DNA of 64,000 nucleotides from an uncultured Oscillospiraceae bacterium (GCA_910589145.1 CAJUSD010000014.1:18172-82171), one strand, 5' to 3'. Shown: positions 25,705 through 35,259, counted from the stretch's first letter. The notes: generated by a model not told the origin, from the sequence alone. A program made the numbers and translations.

Positions 25705-26235
25705 GTGGAAGAACTCAGACTGGTTTCCCCATCCATGGAGTATGACGGCGAAATTATGGCGCTTCGCAGAGAACTGCAAGACGCCAAAGATGAGGATTAT
25801 TTTACTGGATGCGGTTCTTTGAAAAAATGTGAAACAACCATGGAATGGCTTTCTGCCCTTGCAAAAATGGAAAACGCGGATACCTGCCCCAAGGGGAAGG
25901 TTCCATCCAGTACATACCTGGCTGTCAGGGGTTCCGATCATAAAGCAGTCGGCATTATAAACCTGCGGCACCATATCGACCATCCGGTGTTAAGCGTCTG
26001 GAGCGGGCATATCGGTTATTCTGTCCGACCGTCAGAACGGGGCAGGGGATATGGGAAAGAAATGCTGCGGCTGAACCTGCAAAAATGCAGGGAAAGAAAT
26101 ATGGATAAGGTTTTGATTACTTGCAGCAGAACCAATCCTGCCAGCGAGAAGGTCATTCTTGCAAACGGAGGTGTTTTTGAAAAAGAAGTCTGCATTGATG
26201 GAGACGTTATAAAAAGATACTGGATAACTTTATAA
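25705..26235 (+). CDS. GNAT-family N-acetyltransferase
   Basis: A 176-residue acetyltransferase. The acetyl-CoA pyrophosphate loop appears as ERGRGYGKEML, followed by the typical late helix with NPASEKVILANGG, and the HIGYSVRPSERG strand precedes the loop. The acceptor is unknown. GTG 25705 is chosen as start because GGGAGG lies 7 nt upstream; the frame stays open further 5' into the preceding gene. It is probably cotranscribed with the nucleoside hydrolase and cardiolipin synthase genes. Confidence 0.8.
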   Translation: MEELRLVSPSMEYDGEIMALRRELQDAKDEDYFTGCGSLKKCETTMEWLSALAKMENADTCPKGKVPSSTYLAVRGSDHKAVGIINLRHHIDHPVLSVWSGHIGYSVRPSERGRGYGKEMLRLNLQKCRERNMDKVLITCSRTNPASEKVILANGGVFEKEVCIDGDVIKRYWITL

Positions 26236-26265
26236 TAATTGTCCCGCAAATGAAAGGAGATCAAT

Positions 26266-27801
26266 ATGAAAAAGCTTTTAAACCTGCTGTGCCATCGGTC
26301 TGTTATAGTGGGTGTCGCGATTGTAATACAGGCCCTTATCTTGGTGGACATATTGATCTTCTTTTTGGATTACTTTGTGTATTTTTATGCAATCTGTCTG
26401 CTGGCAAGCTTGACAGCGGTTATCTATTTAGTAAATAACAGAAGCAATCCTGCATATAAGATTGTGTGGATTATATTAATATTGGCAATGCCTATCTTTG
26501 GCGGGCTGTTTTATCTGATGTTCGGCGGCAACCGCCTGAGCCGGAGACAGCAGGCACAGATGAGGGAAGTTGAGGAACGCCTGCGCCAGAACTGGCACCC
26601 GGATAAAGAAGCTATTGCTCAAATGGAAAAAGAGAACGTCTCTGCCGCTGTCCAGAGCCGCTATCTGCAAAAATATGCTTACTGTTCCCCTTACCAGAAT
26701 ACCAGCGTAGAGTATCTCCGCCTAGGGGAGCGAAAATGGGAGCGGATGCTGGAAGAGTTGAGAAAAGCGGAACATTTCATCTTTATGGAATATTTTATTG
26801 TCCAAGAGGGGAAAATGTGGGACCCTATCCTGGAGATCCTGGCGGACAAGGCAAAAGCCGGGCTGGATGTGCGTTTAATTTATGACGACGTGGGGTGTCT
26901 TATGACTCTGCCAAAGAATTACGCCAAACAGATGGAATCCCTTGGGATTAAGTGCTGTGTCTTTAATCCCTTTGTTCCCCGGCTGAATGTGAAGATGAAC
27001 AACCGTGACCATCGGAAAATATGCGTTATTGACGGTTATATTGGCTTTACTGGGGGGATCAACCTAGCAGATGAGTATATCAATGCTTACCCCAAACATG
27101 GACACTGGAAAGATGTTTCTGTGATGCTGAAAGGGGACGCCGTGTGGAATTTGACCGCTATGTTCCTTTCTGTGTGGGATTACATACGCCCCCAGGAGGA
27201 AGACTGGGACGCTTTCCGGCCAAATGTTTACCAGAAAGAAAGGATTCCTTCAGATGGGTATGTCCAGCCTTACGGCGACAGCCCTCAGGACGGTGAAACT
27301 GTCGGCGAAAACGTTTATTTGAATTTGATTTCCAGGGCCCAAAAATATATTTATATTTGCACCCCTTACCTGATTGTGGATAATGAAATGGTGACGATTC
27401 TTTCCAATGCTGCAAAATGCGGGGTAGACGTGCGGGTTTTAACGCCCCACCATGGCGACAAGTGGTATGTCCATGCAGTGACAAGGGCATATTATCAATG
27501 CCTATTGGAAGCAGGGGTTAAGATTTATGAATATACCCCTGGATTTGTTCATGCCAAAAGCTTTGTATCAGATGATCAGTTTGCAACAGTTGGCACGATT
27601 AACCTGGATTACAGGAGCTTGTACCTGCATTTTGAATGTGGGTGTTGGATGTACCAGTGTAGCTGTATCACGGACATGAAGCAGGATTATCTGGAAACTT
27701 TGGCGAAAAGCCAAGCTATTACCTTGGAGGAATGTCATGCTGTGCCGTGGTACCGTAAGGTGGGGAGGAGTTTGCTCCGGCTGATTGCGCCGCTGATGTA
27801 A
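26266..27801 (+). CDS. cls: cardiolipin synthase (phospholipase D superfamily)
   Basis: A 511-residue integral membrane enzyme. Two N-terminal transmembrane helices plus a phospholipase-N-like hairpin precede two PLD catalytic domains, each with an HKD-type motif: HRKICVID near residue 247 and HAKSFVSD near residue 428. It condenses two phosphatidylglycerols into cardiolipin and glycerol at the inner membrane leaflet. ATG 26266 follows AAAGGAGA. It is the last gene before a strong terminator. Length is normal for Cls. Confidence 0.93.
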   Translation: MKKLLNLLCHRSVIVGVAIVIQALILVDILIFFLDYFVYFYAICLLASLTAVIYLVNNRSNPAYKIVWIILILAMPIFGGLFYLMFGGNRLSRRQQAQMREVEERLRQNWHPDKEAIAQMEKENVSAAVQSRYLQKYAYCSPYQNTSVEYLRLGERKWERMLEELRKAEHFIFMEYFIVQEGKMWDPILEILADKAKAGLDVRLIYDDVGCLMTLPKNYAKQMESLGIKCCVFNPFVPRLNVKMNNRDHRKICVIDGYIGFTGGINLADEYINAYPKHGHWKDVSVMLKGDAVWNLTAMFLSVWDYIRPQEEDWDAFRPNVYQKERIPSDGYVQPYGDSPQDGETVGENVYLNLISRAQKYIYICTPYLIVDNEMVTILSNAAKCGVDVRVLTPHHGDKWYVHAVTRAYYQCLLEAGVKIYEYTPGFVHAKSFVSDDQFATVGTINLDYRSLYLHFECGCWMYQCSCITDMKQDYLETLAKSQAITLEECHAVPWYRKVGRSLLRLIAPLM

Positions 27802-27837
27802 AAAACAATAAAGAAAGATTTCCAGAAATAAGCATCA

Positions 27838-27873
27838 AACAGCCTGCCGCGGGATTGCGGCAGGCTGTTTTTT
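27838..27873. terminator. terminator between cls and the oligogalacturonate-lyase-like gene
   Basis: AACAGCCTGCCGC and GCGGCAGGCTGTT form a perfect 13-bp stem followed by T6; it serves cls and possibly the convergent gene. Confidence 0.85.
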
Positions 27874-27888
27874 CCATATTTTTAAACT

Positions 27889-29061
27889 TTATTTCCTTTT
27901 CAGCTCGTCTAGGTTGACTTTAGGCAGGGAATAGAAATCTTCGGGAATTTCCACCATATAAATGTTGCAGTACCCTGTACGGGTGCTATTGAAAACAATA
28001 TTCTTTCCATCGTGGGAGATTGCCGGATGTGGATGATGTGCTCCCCAGAAGAAATCCCCATCATGCATACAAATAATACGCGGCCCGTCAAAGGTTTTCC
28101 CATCGTACTTATATCCTTTGATGGTTTTGCCGGAATCGCTGACCACAAAATCAAACCCAAGGGAATGAATGTGGTCAGGGGTAGGCATAGGCGCGCCGCA
28201 GGAAGCTTCCAATTCATCTTCACCGTCGTAACGCTGAAACCCAAAGAAAGATTCTGCATTTTCACCCCGGTGGTGTACCTGATAGCCAATATGTACGCCG
28301 TCTTCAAACCAGTATTCATGGCCTACCATTTCTCCGTCCTGACGGCGTTCACGAATTTTCCGAACCTTGCCGGTGTCCAAATCCAATACCCAGATGCGAT
28401 GATCAACTAACTGCCAAGGGCCTTCGTGACAGAAGGAAATCAGGTTCCCTTGTGTTAGGGATGGATTGATATGCCCTACCCAGCAGTTTTCCTGCCATAC
28501 TTCATCTACCTGGCCGGTGGTTACATTGATACGGATAATGCGGCAGTCGGGTTTTGCTTCAAATATCTCCCGCATGCCAATATAGCCTGCCGAAAGGTTC
28601 GCTTTGATACGGGTGCTAGTGTCTTCAGTCAGACCGCCAACCACATATTCACCGTCCGCCGTGGGACGCGCCCCGCCAAAGGTGAAGCCCTTAGGGATAA
28701 TGTACAGGGGCCGCGCGTCCAGGGTTTCCAGATTCAGCGCATAAACACATCCTTTATAGACATAATATATTTCATTGTATTTCCGGTTTACAAAAAGCGG
28801 ACTTGCCAAGTTCGGGCCGTCTGCAGGCATATCGGTAAGCTGGCTGATCTCCCCGCTTTCCAGTTCAATGCTGAATATGTTGTGGGCGTTGTTCCTGTCC
28901 CCTTGGAACAGCATACGGCGGTTATTGTCATACCAGCCGTCATCGGTGAAGTAGGGATGTACACTGTTGCCCTTATAATTGGTGAGCTGATGTATCGTCG
29001 CGCCTGTTACCCGGTCTTTAAAGGTAATACGCTCAGAGGGGAATGTCTGATAGCTTTTCAT
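27889..29061 (-). CDS. oligogalacturonate lyase-like beta-propeller protein (PL22 type)
   Basis: A 390-residue protein resembling oligogalacturonide lyases, which split unsaturated and saturated galacturonate oligomers in the cytoplasm. The protein is a TolB-like seven-blade propeller. Supporting features are the N-terminal TNYKGNSVHPYFTDDG blade start, GHINPSLTQ, a central GHEYWFEDG segment and the C-terminal HHPHPAISHDGKNIVF, providing the clustered His residues that hold Mn in this family. No signal peptide is seen. The ribosome-binding site is GGAGGC. Family assignment is moderate; a general propeller protein is the alternative. A GH51 arabinofuranosidase at 47-48.5 kb fits a pectin-side-chain lifestyle. 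Confidence 0.7.
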   Translation of the reverse strand: MKSYQTFPSERITFKDRVTGATIHQLTNYKGNSVHPYFTDDGWYDNNRRMLFQGDRNNAHNIFSIELESGEISQLTDMPADGPNLASPLFVNRKYNEIYYVYKGCVYALNLETLDARPLYIIPKGFTFGGARPTADGEYVVGGLTEDTSTRIKANLSAGYIGMREIFEAKPDCRIIRINVTTGQVDEVWQENCWVGHINPSLTQGNLISFCHEGPWQLVDHRIWVLDLDTGKVRKIRERRQDGEMVGHEYWFEDGVHIGYQVHHRGENAESFFGFQRYDGEDELEASCGAPMPTPDHIHSLGFDFVVSDSGKTIKGYKYDGKTFDGPRIICMHDGDFFWGAHHPHPAISHDGKNIVFNSTRTGYCNIYMVEIPEDFYSLPKVNLDELKRK

Positions 29062-29106
29062 CTTTGCATGCCTCCATGAAGTTATCTTTTGAGAAGACGA
29101 TTGGTG

Positions 29107-29132
29107 ATAACCGTCCTTCTGCGGTTATTATA
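29107..29132 (-). promoter_or_regulatory. extended -10 and overlapping palindromic operator candidate
   Basis: On the minus strand TGCTATAAT (-10 at 29127-29132) has an extended -10. ATAACCG (29107-29113) and CGGTTAT (29122-29128) form an 8-nt-spaced palindrome across the expected start site, a plausible repressor site for the lyase-like gene. Confidence 0.45.
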
Positions 29133-29307
29133 GCATGCTTTTTTTATTTTTGGGAGAAAAAAGGATAACCTGATACCATCTTATAACGAATTCCAAATAA
29201 AGTATTAGAATAACAAGCTGGATTTGAATCATATTCAGGGAGCACCGGCAGAGCTGTCCGCGGTAGGTGAGGATAGGTGGGGAAAATATATTTTTGTTTC
29301 TGGTTTA

Positions 29308-29336
29308 TTGACAGGCGGCTTTTCCGATGTTATGAT
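29308..29336 (+). promoter_or_regulatory. promoter of the coiled-coil gene
   Basis: TTGACA (29308-29313), 17 bp, TATGAT (29331-29336), 41 bp upstream of ATG 29378. Confidence 0.8.
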
Positions 29337-29377
29337 TACAATAGATATATTTTAAACGACAGAAGGGTGGAAGTAAG

Positions 29378-29839
29378 ATGACCAATGAAGAAAAAATTCT
29401 GGAAATGCTTGGAAAATTATCCGGCCAAATGGATACCATGCAGGAGCAGACCAATATCAGATTTAATGCTATTGAGCGTCGGCTAGATTCCATAGAAAAT
29501 CGTTTAGATTCCATAGAGAATCGCATGGATGCCATAGAAAATCGCATGGATGCCATAGAGAATCGCATGGATGCCATAGAGAATCGTATGGATGCCATAG
29601 AGAATCGTATAGATACCTTAGAAGCTGCAATGAAAAAAACACAGGGACAGGTAGAAGGACTGCAAATTCAAGTAACAAAGAATCGGAAAGAAATGCACGA
29701 GCGGTTTGATAAGCTGGAGCCTCTTACCAAATATGCGTGGGATGAAATTGATCTGGTTGATATAAGAGCTGCTAAGAAAATAGCTATACATGAGTTAGAT
29801 TTTCACGGTGTTCCACTTCCAAAACAATTTGCAGAATAA
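29378..29839 (+). CDS. coiled-coil protein with IENRMDA heptad repeats
   Basis: A 153-residue acidic protein with no signal peptide. Residues 32-80 are seven nearly identical heptads (IENRMDA and variants such as IENRLDS), with Ile and Met at a/d spacing, so a long parallel coiled coil is expected. The C-terminal third (KYAWDEIDLVDIRAAKKIAIHELDF) is not repetitive. The gene has a near-consensus promoter and an AGAAGGGTGG site. Function is unknown; comparable short coiled-coil proteins in clostridia are uncharacterised. The tandem structure should make its length vary between strains. Confidence 0.75.
   Translation: MTNEEKILEMLGKLSGQMDTMQEQTNIRFNAIERRLDSIENRLDSIENRMDAIENRMDAIENRMDAIENRMDAIENRIDTLEAAMKKTQGQVEGLQIQVTKNRKEMHERFDKLEPLTKYAWDEIDLVDIRAAKKIAIHELDFHGVPLPKQFAE
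29471..29617 (+). repeat. seven 21-bp tandem repeats within the coiled-coil gene
   Basis: Consecutive 21-bp units of the form ATAGARAATCGYATGGATGCC are in frame, with the central units nearly identical at the DNA level, indicating recent slippage-type expansion. Confidence 0.9.
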
Positions 29840-29883
29840 CTGCAATAGGAAGTCGTTTTAATAACGCCAATCTGAATATGATA

Positions 29884-29925
29884 AAGCCCGTCTCTCTGCC
29901 GGAAAGGACAGGGGGACGGGCTTCT
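29884..29925. terminator. terminator shared by convergent coiled-coil and surface-protein genes
   Basis: AAGCCCGTC pairs with GACGGGCTT around a 22-base loop, between the two converging genes. Confidence 0.7.
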
Positions 29926-29943
29926 GTTTGTCAGCCTTCGGGT

Positions 29944-32900
29944 TTACCTTTGTTTTTTCTTCATCCAGAGGATTACACAGCCAGCCGCTGCAAACAGCAA
30001 CATAGCTGCTATACCCGGAAGATGATTTTTATTGTCCTTCTCTCCTGGCTCCACTGTCTTTAATGGCTCTGCGCTGGCTTTGGATACAATAGAATCCTCT
30101 ATTCCTGCTTCAATCTGTTGTAATACCACATTTTCGCTTTGTTCATTTGCAGGTGAAATTGCAGAAATTTTTTCTTGTTGTGGGATAGGAGCTGCTTCTG
30201 AATTATTTAAAACAACTGCATCTACATCCCAGATATCGCCGCCAGTATTTGGATTTTCTGGCTTCAAAGAAGCGGAAAATTCTTCTATATCATCGAAGAC
30301 ACTTTCCAGATATGCCAATGGGTAGTAAATCCGCAGCAATTCCTGCAAAGCTTTGGACGAAAGAATGACAATATCCTTTCCCTTATCCCAGCGGATTGTC
30401 AAAGTCACATCTTTTTTGTCCCTAAGCGTTTTCATGATATAAGCTGGCATACGCTCATAATTTTGAGCATTGACCTTAACCACAGCCCCTGTCCTGGCAG
30501 ATTGGATTTTATCCTGTACAGTCAGCCAGAATTTATTTTCCTCATTTGAGGAGGCTGTACTTTCAGAAGAATCCCATTTGCTGGAAATCTTTTCATCAGA
30601 TGTAGAAGGGGTTGATGGGGTGACAGAAATCCCTTCCCATGTCACCAGAATCGGGGACAAGCCTGTTACTACAAATTTCAGTCCATCTTCAGTTTTTTCA
30701 ACTTTCGGCATTTCCACCTCGCCTGCGTGTTTGCCAAACGCATTCCTTGTGAACATATGCACAACCTTGAAGTTGTGTGTATTTTTTTGCGTCCCATCGG
30801 GGTAGGGAAGGATAACCATCAGTTTGCCCTCTTTCGGAAAATTTTCCTCTGTTGCGGGAACCCATGTGTTTCCGCCGTCTGTACTGACCAGCAAAATTAT
30901 ATCATAGCTTACAGTCTGCTCTTTGATGACAGTTCCTCCGTTTAATACTGCTTTCAGCATTTGGTCTGCAACCTTGTCTGAGGTGTCCAGCCCAATATTT
31001 TTTAGTTCGTCGGGAATCTGGAAAATACCTTCTTCCATGATTAGCTTAAATTGTTTGCCATCCTCTGAGGCAGGAGGATTTGGAAGCTCCTGGACAGGAC
31101 GAATGCCAGCAGTAATAACCGGTCCGGTTTCCGGCAGTGCGTAGTTTGCCGCCTTTGTTCCGGTCAACTTTCCGTCTTTTATGATAAGCGGCAGAGAATA
31201 ACTTCCTGCATCCGCACTGGGGAAATCCGGCAGGGAAAGGCTCTCATAGGTAAATATAGCATCATCGCCTTCCAGAATTCCGGTGATGGACAGATTACCC
31301 CTTACCGGAGCTGCTGTTAATGTACCATCTTGTTTCTTACTGGCAGTTAGGTTTTCAACGTTCCAGGCAAGGGGGCTTTTTGCAGCAGTCATAGACAAAG
31401 CCCCTGTACCGCCTGTGAAGAATTGGTTTCCGCTGAATACAGCGTAAATGGTATGGACTCCGGCGGTCAGGCGGGTTTTGTCCAGTGTTACAGTGCCTGT
31501 CAGCCCTTCAATGCTTTGAAGCTTTTCCCCGCCGTTTTCTGGATCGCCGAGATAAAAGGTCAAACTTCCCGAAAGAATATCTGCATCCTGAGAAGCGGCT
31601 TTTTCAACTGTGGCAGTGACCATGACAGAATCGCCGTATACAATTTCCTCTGTTTTACTGGCTGTCAATGTCAGTTTGACTGTCCCCTTGTCGGTGACGG
31701 TCAGTGAAACGGTTTTAGGCTCTGGGGTTTCATAGTTTGGATCGCTGAATGCCGCTGTAAAGTCCAGCTTGCTTCCAGCTATTGTGTCCTTTGGGATGGT
31801 ATATCTGCCCGTCCAGGTGTCTGTGGTGCGGGACAGATTGATTTTCTTTCCATCCGGCCCGGTTAAAGTCACGCCGCCAGGATGTGTGCAACCGTCTTCC
31901 AGCTCTGAAACAGAGCTGTTTTTGGCTGTGACAGTGATAATTACTTCCGTGCCCGCCTTTTGGCTGACAGCGGACAGGGTTGCATTTAGATCTGCCGCAG
32001 CCTTTTCAATGGTCAGGTTAGCCCCAGTATAGCTGATGTGGTAACCAGGATGTTCCAGGGAATTTTGAATCTTGTATTCTCCTGCATTTTCACCTGGCGT
32101 CCTTGTCAGTTCTCCAAGGATATCATTATTTACCAGTGAGCCGGAATGGATGGTATAGGTCAGTTTTGGGTCCGGCTGGCCGTATTTTTTGCTTTGCAGG
32201 TTTGCGGAAACAGAAATATCCCGCTGGACTGCTTTGCCGACAGTGGAGGTTGTCACTTTTCCATCAATATTGGATGTAGCCTCAACAGCGATTGTCTTGC
32301 CGATATCGCCGATGGCTACAATATAAGTATTGCTGTTGGCTCCAACCTTTTCCCCATCCGCTGTCCATTGATAGGTGAGGGTCAAATCACTTTGAATGCC
32401 TTCTGTTTTTGCGGTAAGGGTTTCTCCGTATTTAGGAGTTCCGTCAATGAATAGGATAAAGTCTGCTTTGTTTATCGTAACCGAGACAATATTGCTTTGT
32501 ACATAGTAATCCCCACAGGTGACAAAGCAGAAGTATTCATAATTGCCGGTATCCACGGATTTCAGATTGAGAGTGCTTTCCGTTGCGTCAGAAACTGCCG
32601 TGTATTCTCCCCCTGCGGCTTTTGGGCGGCTAAACCATTGATATGCGATTTCACCTACTGCGCCGTCGGACCTTTCCGCTGCGATTTGCAGGGATTTGTC
32701 CTCACCGCAGATCATTTCAATGTCTTCCGGCTGTTTAATGATTTCAACAGGAACTTTTCTTACTATAATCGTATTGCCGGATAGAACCTTTAACTGGTCG
32801 GAGGGGGTGATGTTAAGCCATTTGCCGTCCTGGTTGTAGGCATATCCCTCCAAAAGCAGATCACCTACCTGTTTTTGAGTGGTGCTTTCTATTTCAATCG

Positions 32901-35259
32901 CACCTTTGAAAGTCCCTCCGCTGAGTTTGACGGTACTGGATTGAACAAATAACGCTTTCCGGCCTGAAATAATACCCCCTTTTATTTCAGCAGTTGATGA
33001 TACTGAATATACCCCAGTATTATTTCCGGTGATACTGCCCCCTTCTATTGTAATATTGCCCCCATTCAATCCATAAACAGCAATGCCATTGGTCTCTATG
33101 GTGCTGCCATCCCTGATTATAACAGAGCCAGTACTGAGCACCTCTATTGAAGTACTATGACTTTTTATTTCGCCACCCTGAATAACAGCTTGACCGGCTA
33201 CTCTTAATGAGCGGGATTCCTTGGTATTTTCCGTTGCATCTATCGTTCCGCCGTTCATTTCAAAAGAACCGCCCTGAATGACTACTGCATATGGAGTATA
33301 CGCCTGTGGATTTGCAATTTTAATGGTTCCGCTTTGAAGTGTAAATTTACCGTCAGCTACATAAAGCAGCCCAGGGTCAGCCCCATATCTGGTTCCTGTT
33401 CCTGAAAGCGTATAACCCCCCGCGTCCAAGGTAATATCGCCGGAATGTATGGTGATACAGGTATCGTCCTCCAAAGTGGCATCAGCCAGCAGCGTAATAA
33501 CAGCTGTGTTGCCATCGGCGGCAGCAAAGGCTTCGGAAACGGAATAATAATTATTTGTTTGTCCGTTAATGGTGACAGAGGCTTTATATTGGGTTTTGCA
33601 CTTTATACAAATATTGTCATCTCCAAATTCATGTAGCTCAGGCTGTTCACTGCTTTCATTACAGACAGGGCATTTAAGGCTGTGAGTACCATCCCCGTTG
33701 TCATAATAGCTGTCAATTGTGTTGTGCTCGCATTTATCGACAATAATGGTTTTAAACTCATCTATACGATAGGTATTTGTTTTGATTGTATCAATATGTG
33801 CATTATTTTGGTCATAATAAAGATAACCATTTTCCAATAGGCTGTTTGCAGTACAGCTATTGGGGTTATTATACATAGAGTAAGTGTTTCCTGTGAATGT
33901 ACCGCCGGAAAGCTTAACAGCAGCATAAGTGATGTGAAGGCCTGTACCTGTATTTACTGCGGCGTTAGCTGTAAAGGTGCCTCCGCTGACATTAGCCGCA
34001 GTCTGGCTGCCCGTTACATCTAATGCGTAAATACCGGTTTCTCCTGAAACATTAACGGTACAATTTTTAATATTAGACGTACCGCCTGCTATCTGTATGC
34101 CATATCCATATAAACTGCTTTCCACTATAATAGTTCCGCCGTTCACATTGACGGCTCCACGAAGGTACAAGCCGGAACTGTTTTCTGTCCCTTTCACAGT
34201 AATCGTACATCCTTCGTTGATTTCAGCTGTACAAGTATTCGTGTTTAAAATTAAACCACAGCAGGATTTCTCTCCATCAACTTCAATAGTACCACTGTTA
34301 ATAATAACTCCCGCGCTGTTGTTTACCTTGATTGCGCATGCGCTGCTTTTAATTGTACCACTTGCAAATGTAAATGTTCCATAATCCACTTTAATGGCAC
34401 AGTCTGCATTGGTGCTGGTAAGTATAACATCAGGTCCCATTTCCAGGGTAATGTTTGCGGCGATACGGCAGCAATCTGCCAAGGACAGGCTTTTTAGCAG
34501 TTTAATTTCTGCGGTTTTATCAGTATTCCAGCATTGGTCATTTATTTCATTACAGGCTTGGATAAAGCTGCTGTAATTTGTTGTTACTCCATCTATTGTA
34601 ACAACAGCAACAACTTCATCGTTTTCTGCAAAGTTTAGAATATCCCCACCTGGTATATTTTCAAGATTTTTTAAAGTCTCTGCCAAGGCTTTAAAGCGGG
34701 AACTGTCTAATAATTCAAATTCTTCCGGTGTTAGCTCCGCAATGAGCAGACTTACAGCATTCAACTGTTCCGTTATTGCTTCCATATTTTTTGGGGTGAT
34801 TTTCTCCGGTTCCGGCAATGCGCTAATAAGTTCTTGAATTTCACAGAGGGAACAGGTATCCTTTCCTTTAAAATGAGGACATTGATTCTCTGTTGGCTCT
34901 ATTGGTTCTGCTGGCTCTGTTGGCTCTGCTGGCTCTATTGGCTCTGCTGGCTCTGTTGGCTCTGCTGGCTCTATTGGCTCTGCTGGCTTTGTTGGCTCTG
35001 TTGGCTCTGCTGGCTTTGTTGGCTCTGCTGGCTTTGTTGGCTCTGCTGGCTCTGTTGGCTCTGCTGGCTCTGCTGGCTCTGCTGGCTCTATTGGTTCTGT
35101 TGGCTCTATTAGCTCTACCGACTGCGCCGGTTCCGCTGCATTAACGGCAGCAGAACTTTCGCCTTCTGCTCCTTCAAGCCCATAAACAGGGACTGATTGA
35201 CACAAAGATATTCCGGCAGCCAACAGGAAAGCCAATATCTTCTGTAAAATTTTTTTCAT
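29944..35259 (-). CDS. large secreted, repeat-rich cell-surface protein
   Basis: A 1771-residue secreted protein. A signal peptide (about 1-28) is followed by a Glu-Pro-Thr/Ala/Ile repeat (about 46-125) and a helical segment holding a Cys cluster (CPHF to CSLC). Two copies of a Gly/Ser-rich right-handed beta-helix-like region follow (about 215-520 and 575-870), joined by a Cys-rich linker with CEHN, CPVC and CIKC. Next come Ig-like domains with YQW motifs, an MBG-like domain (SKKYGQPDPKLTYTI), further Ig-like domains and a Ser-rich stretch. The C-terminus is LPGIAAMLLFAAAG-type hydrophobic sequence ending KKKQR, a membrane anchor without a canonical LPXTG. It probably displays an adhesion or glycan-binding surface. 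The ribosome-binding site is AAAGGAGA. Confidence 0.8.
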   Translation of the reverse strand: MKKILQKILAFLLAAGISLCQSVPVYGLEGAEGESSAAVNAAEPAQSVELIEPTEPIEPAEPAEPAEPTEPAEPTKPAEPTKPAEPTEPTKPAEPIEPAEPTEPAEPIEPAEPTEPAEPIEPTENQCPHFKGKDTCSLCEIQELISALPEPEKITPKNMEAITEQLNAVSLLIAELTPEEFELLDSSRFKALAETLKNLENIPGGDILNFAENDEVVAVVTIDGVTTNYSSFIQACNEINDQCWNTDKTAEIKLLKSLSLADCCRIAANITLEMGPDVILTSTNADCAIKVDYGTFTFASGTIKSSACAIKVNNSAGVIINSGTIEVDGEKSCCGLILNTNTCTAEINEGCTITVKGTENSSGLYLRGAVNVNGGTIIVESSLYGYGIQIAGGTSNIKNCTVNVSGETGIYALDVTGSQTAANVSGGTFTANAAVNTGTGLHITYAAVKLSGGTFTGNTYSMYNNPNSCTANSLLENGYLYYDQNNAHIDTIKTNTYRIDEFKTIIVDKCEHNTIDSYYDNGDGTHSLKCPVCNESSEQPELHEFGDDNICIKCKTQYKASVTINGQTNNYYSVSEAFAAADGNTAVITLLADATLEDDTCITIHSGDITLDAGGYTLSGTGTRYGADPGLLYVADGKFTLQSGTIKIANPQAYTPYAVVIQGGSFEMNGGTIDATENTKESRSLRVAGQAVIQGGEIKSHSTSIEVLSTGSVIIRDGSTIETNGIAVYGLNGGNITIEGGSITGNNTGVYSVSSTAEIKGGIISGRKALFVQSSTVKLSGGTFKGAIEIESTTQKQVGDLLLEGYAYNQDGKWLNITPSDQLKVLSGNTIIVRKVPVEIIKQPEDIEMICGEDKSLQIAAERSDGAVGEIAYQWFSRPKAAGGEYTAVSDATESTLNLKSVDTGNYEYFCFVTCGDYYVQSNIVSVTINKADFILFIDGTPKYGETLTAKTEGIQSDLTLTYQWTADGEKVGANSNTYIVAIGDIGKTIAVEATSNIDGKVTTSTVGKAVQRDISVSANLQSKKYGQPDPKLTYTIHSGSLVNNDILGELTRTPGENAGEYKIQNSLEHPGYHISYTGANLTIEKAAADLNATLSAVSQKAGTEVIITVTAKNSSVSELEDGCTHPGGVTLTGPDGKKINLSRTTDTWTGRYTIPKDTIAGSKLDFTAAFSDPNYETPEPKTVSLTVTDKGTVKLTLTASKTEEIVYGDSVMVTATVEKAASQDADILSGSLTFYLGDPENGGEKLQSIEGLTGTVTLDKTRLTAGVHTIYAVFSGNQFFTGGTGALSMTAAKSPLAWNVENLTASKKQDGTLTAAPVRGNLSITGILEGDDAIFTYESLSLPDFPSADAGSYSLPLIIKDGKLTGTKAANYALPETGPVITAGIRPVQELPNPPASEDGKQFKLIMEEGIFQIPDELKNIGLDTSDKVADQMLKAVLNGGTVIKEQTVSYDIILLVSTDGGNTWVPATEENFPKEGKLMVILPYPDGTQKNTHNFKVVHMFTRNAFGKHAGEVEMPKVEKTEDGLKFVVTGLSPILVTWEGISVTPSTPSTSDEKISSKWDSSESTASSNEENKFWLTVQDKIQSARTGAVVKVNAQNYERMPAYIMKTLRDKKDVTLTIRWDKGKDIVILSSKALQELLRIYYPLAYLESVFDDIEEFSASLKPENPNTGGDIWDVDAVVLNNSEAAPIPQQEKISAISPANEQSENVVLQQIEAGIEDSIVSKASAEPLKTVEPGEKDNKNHLPGIAAMLLFAAAGCVILWMKKKQR
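34890..35120 (-). repeat. degenerate 12-bp-type tandem repeat encoding Glu-Pro-X-Glu-Pro
   Basis: GGCTCTGCTGGCTCTGTT-like units repeat for about 230 bp, encoding alternating EPT, EPA, KPA and EPI on the minus strand. It is likely prone to length variation. The long Leu/Trp frames on the opposite strand are by-products. Confidence 0.85.

Noticed and set aside
34834..35144. Long plus-strand frames rich in Leu, Ala, Trp and Cys
   Set aside because: They are the complement of the Glu-Pro repeat of the minus-strand surface protein; low complexity, no ribosome-binding site.
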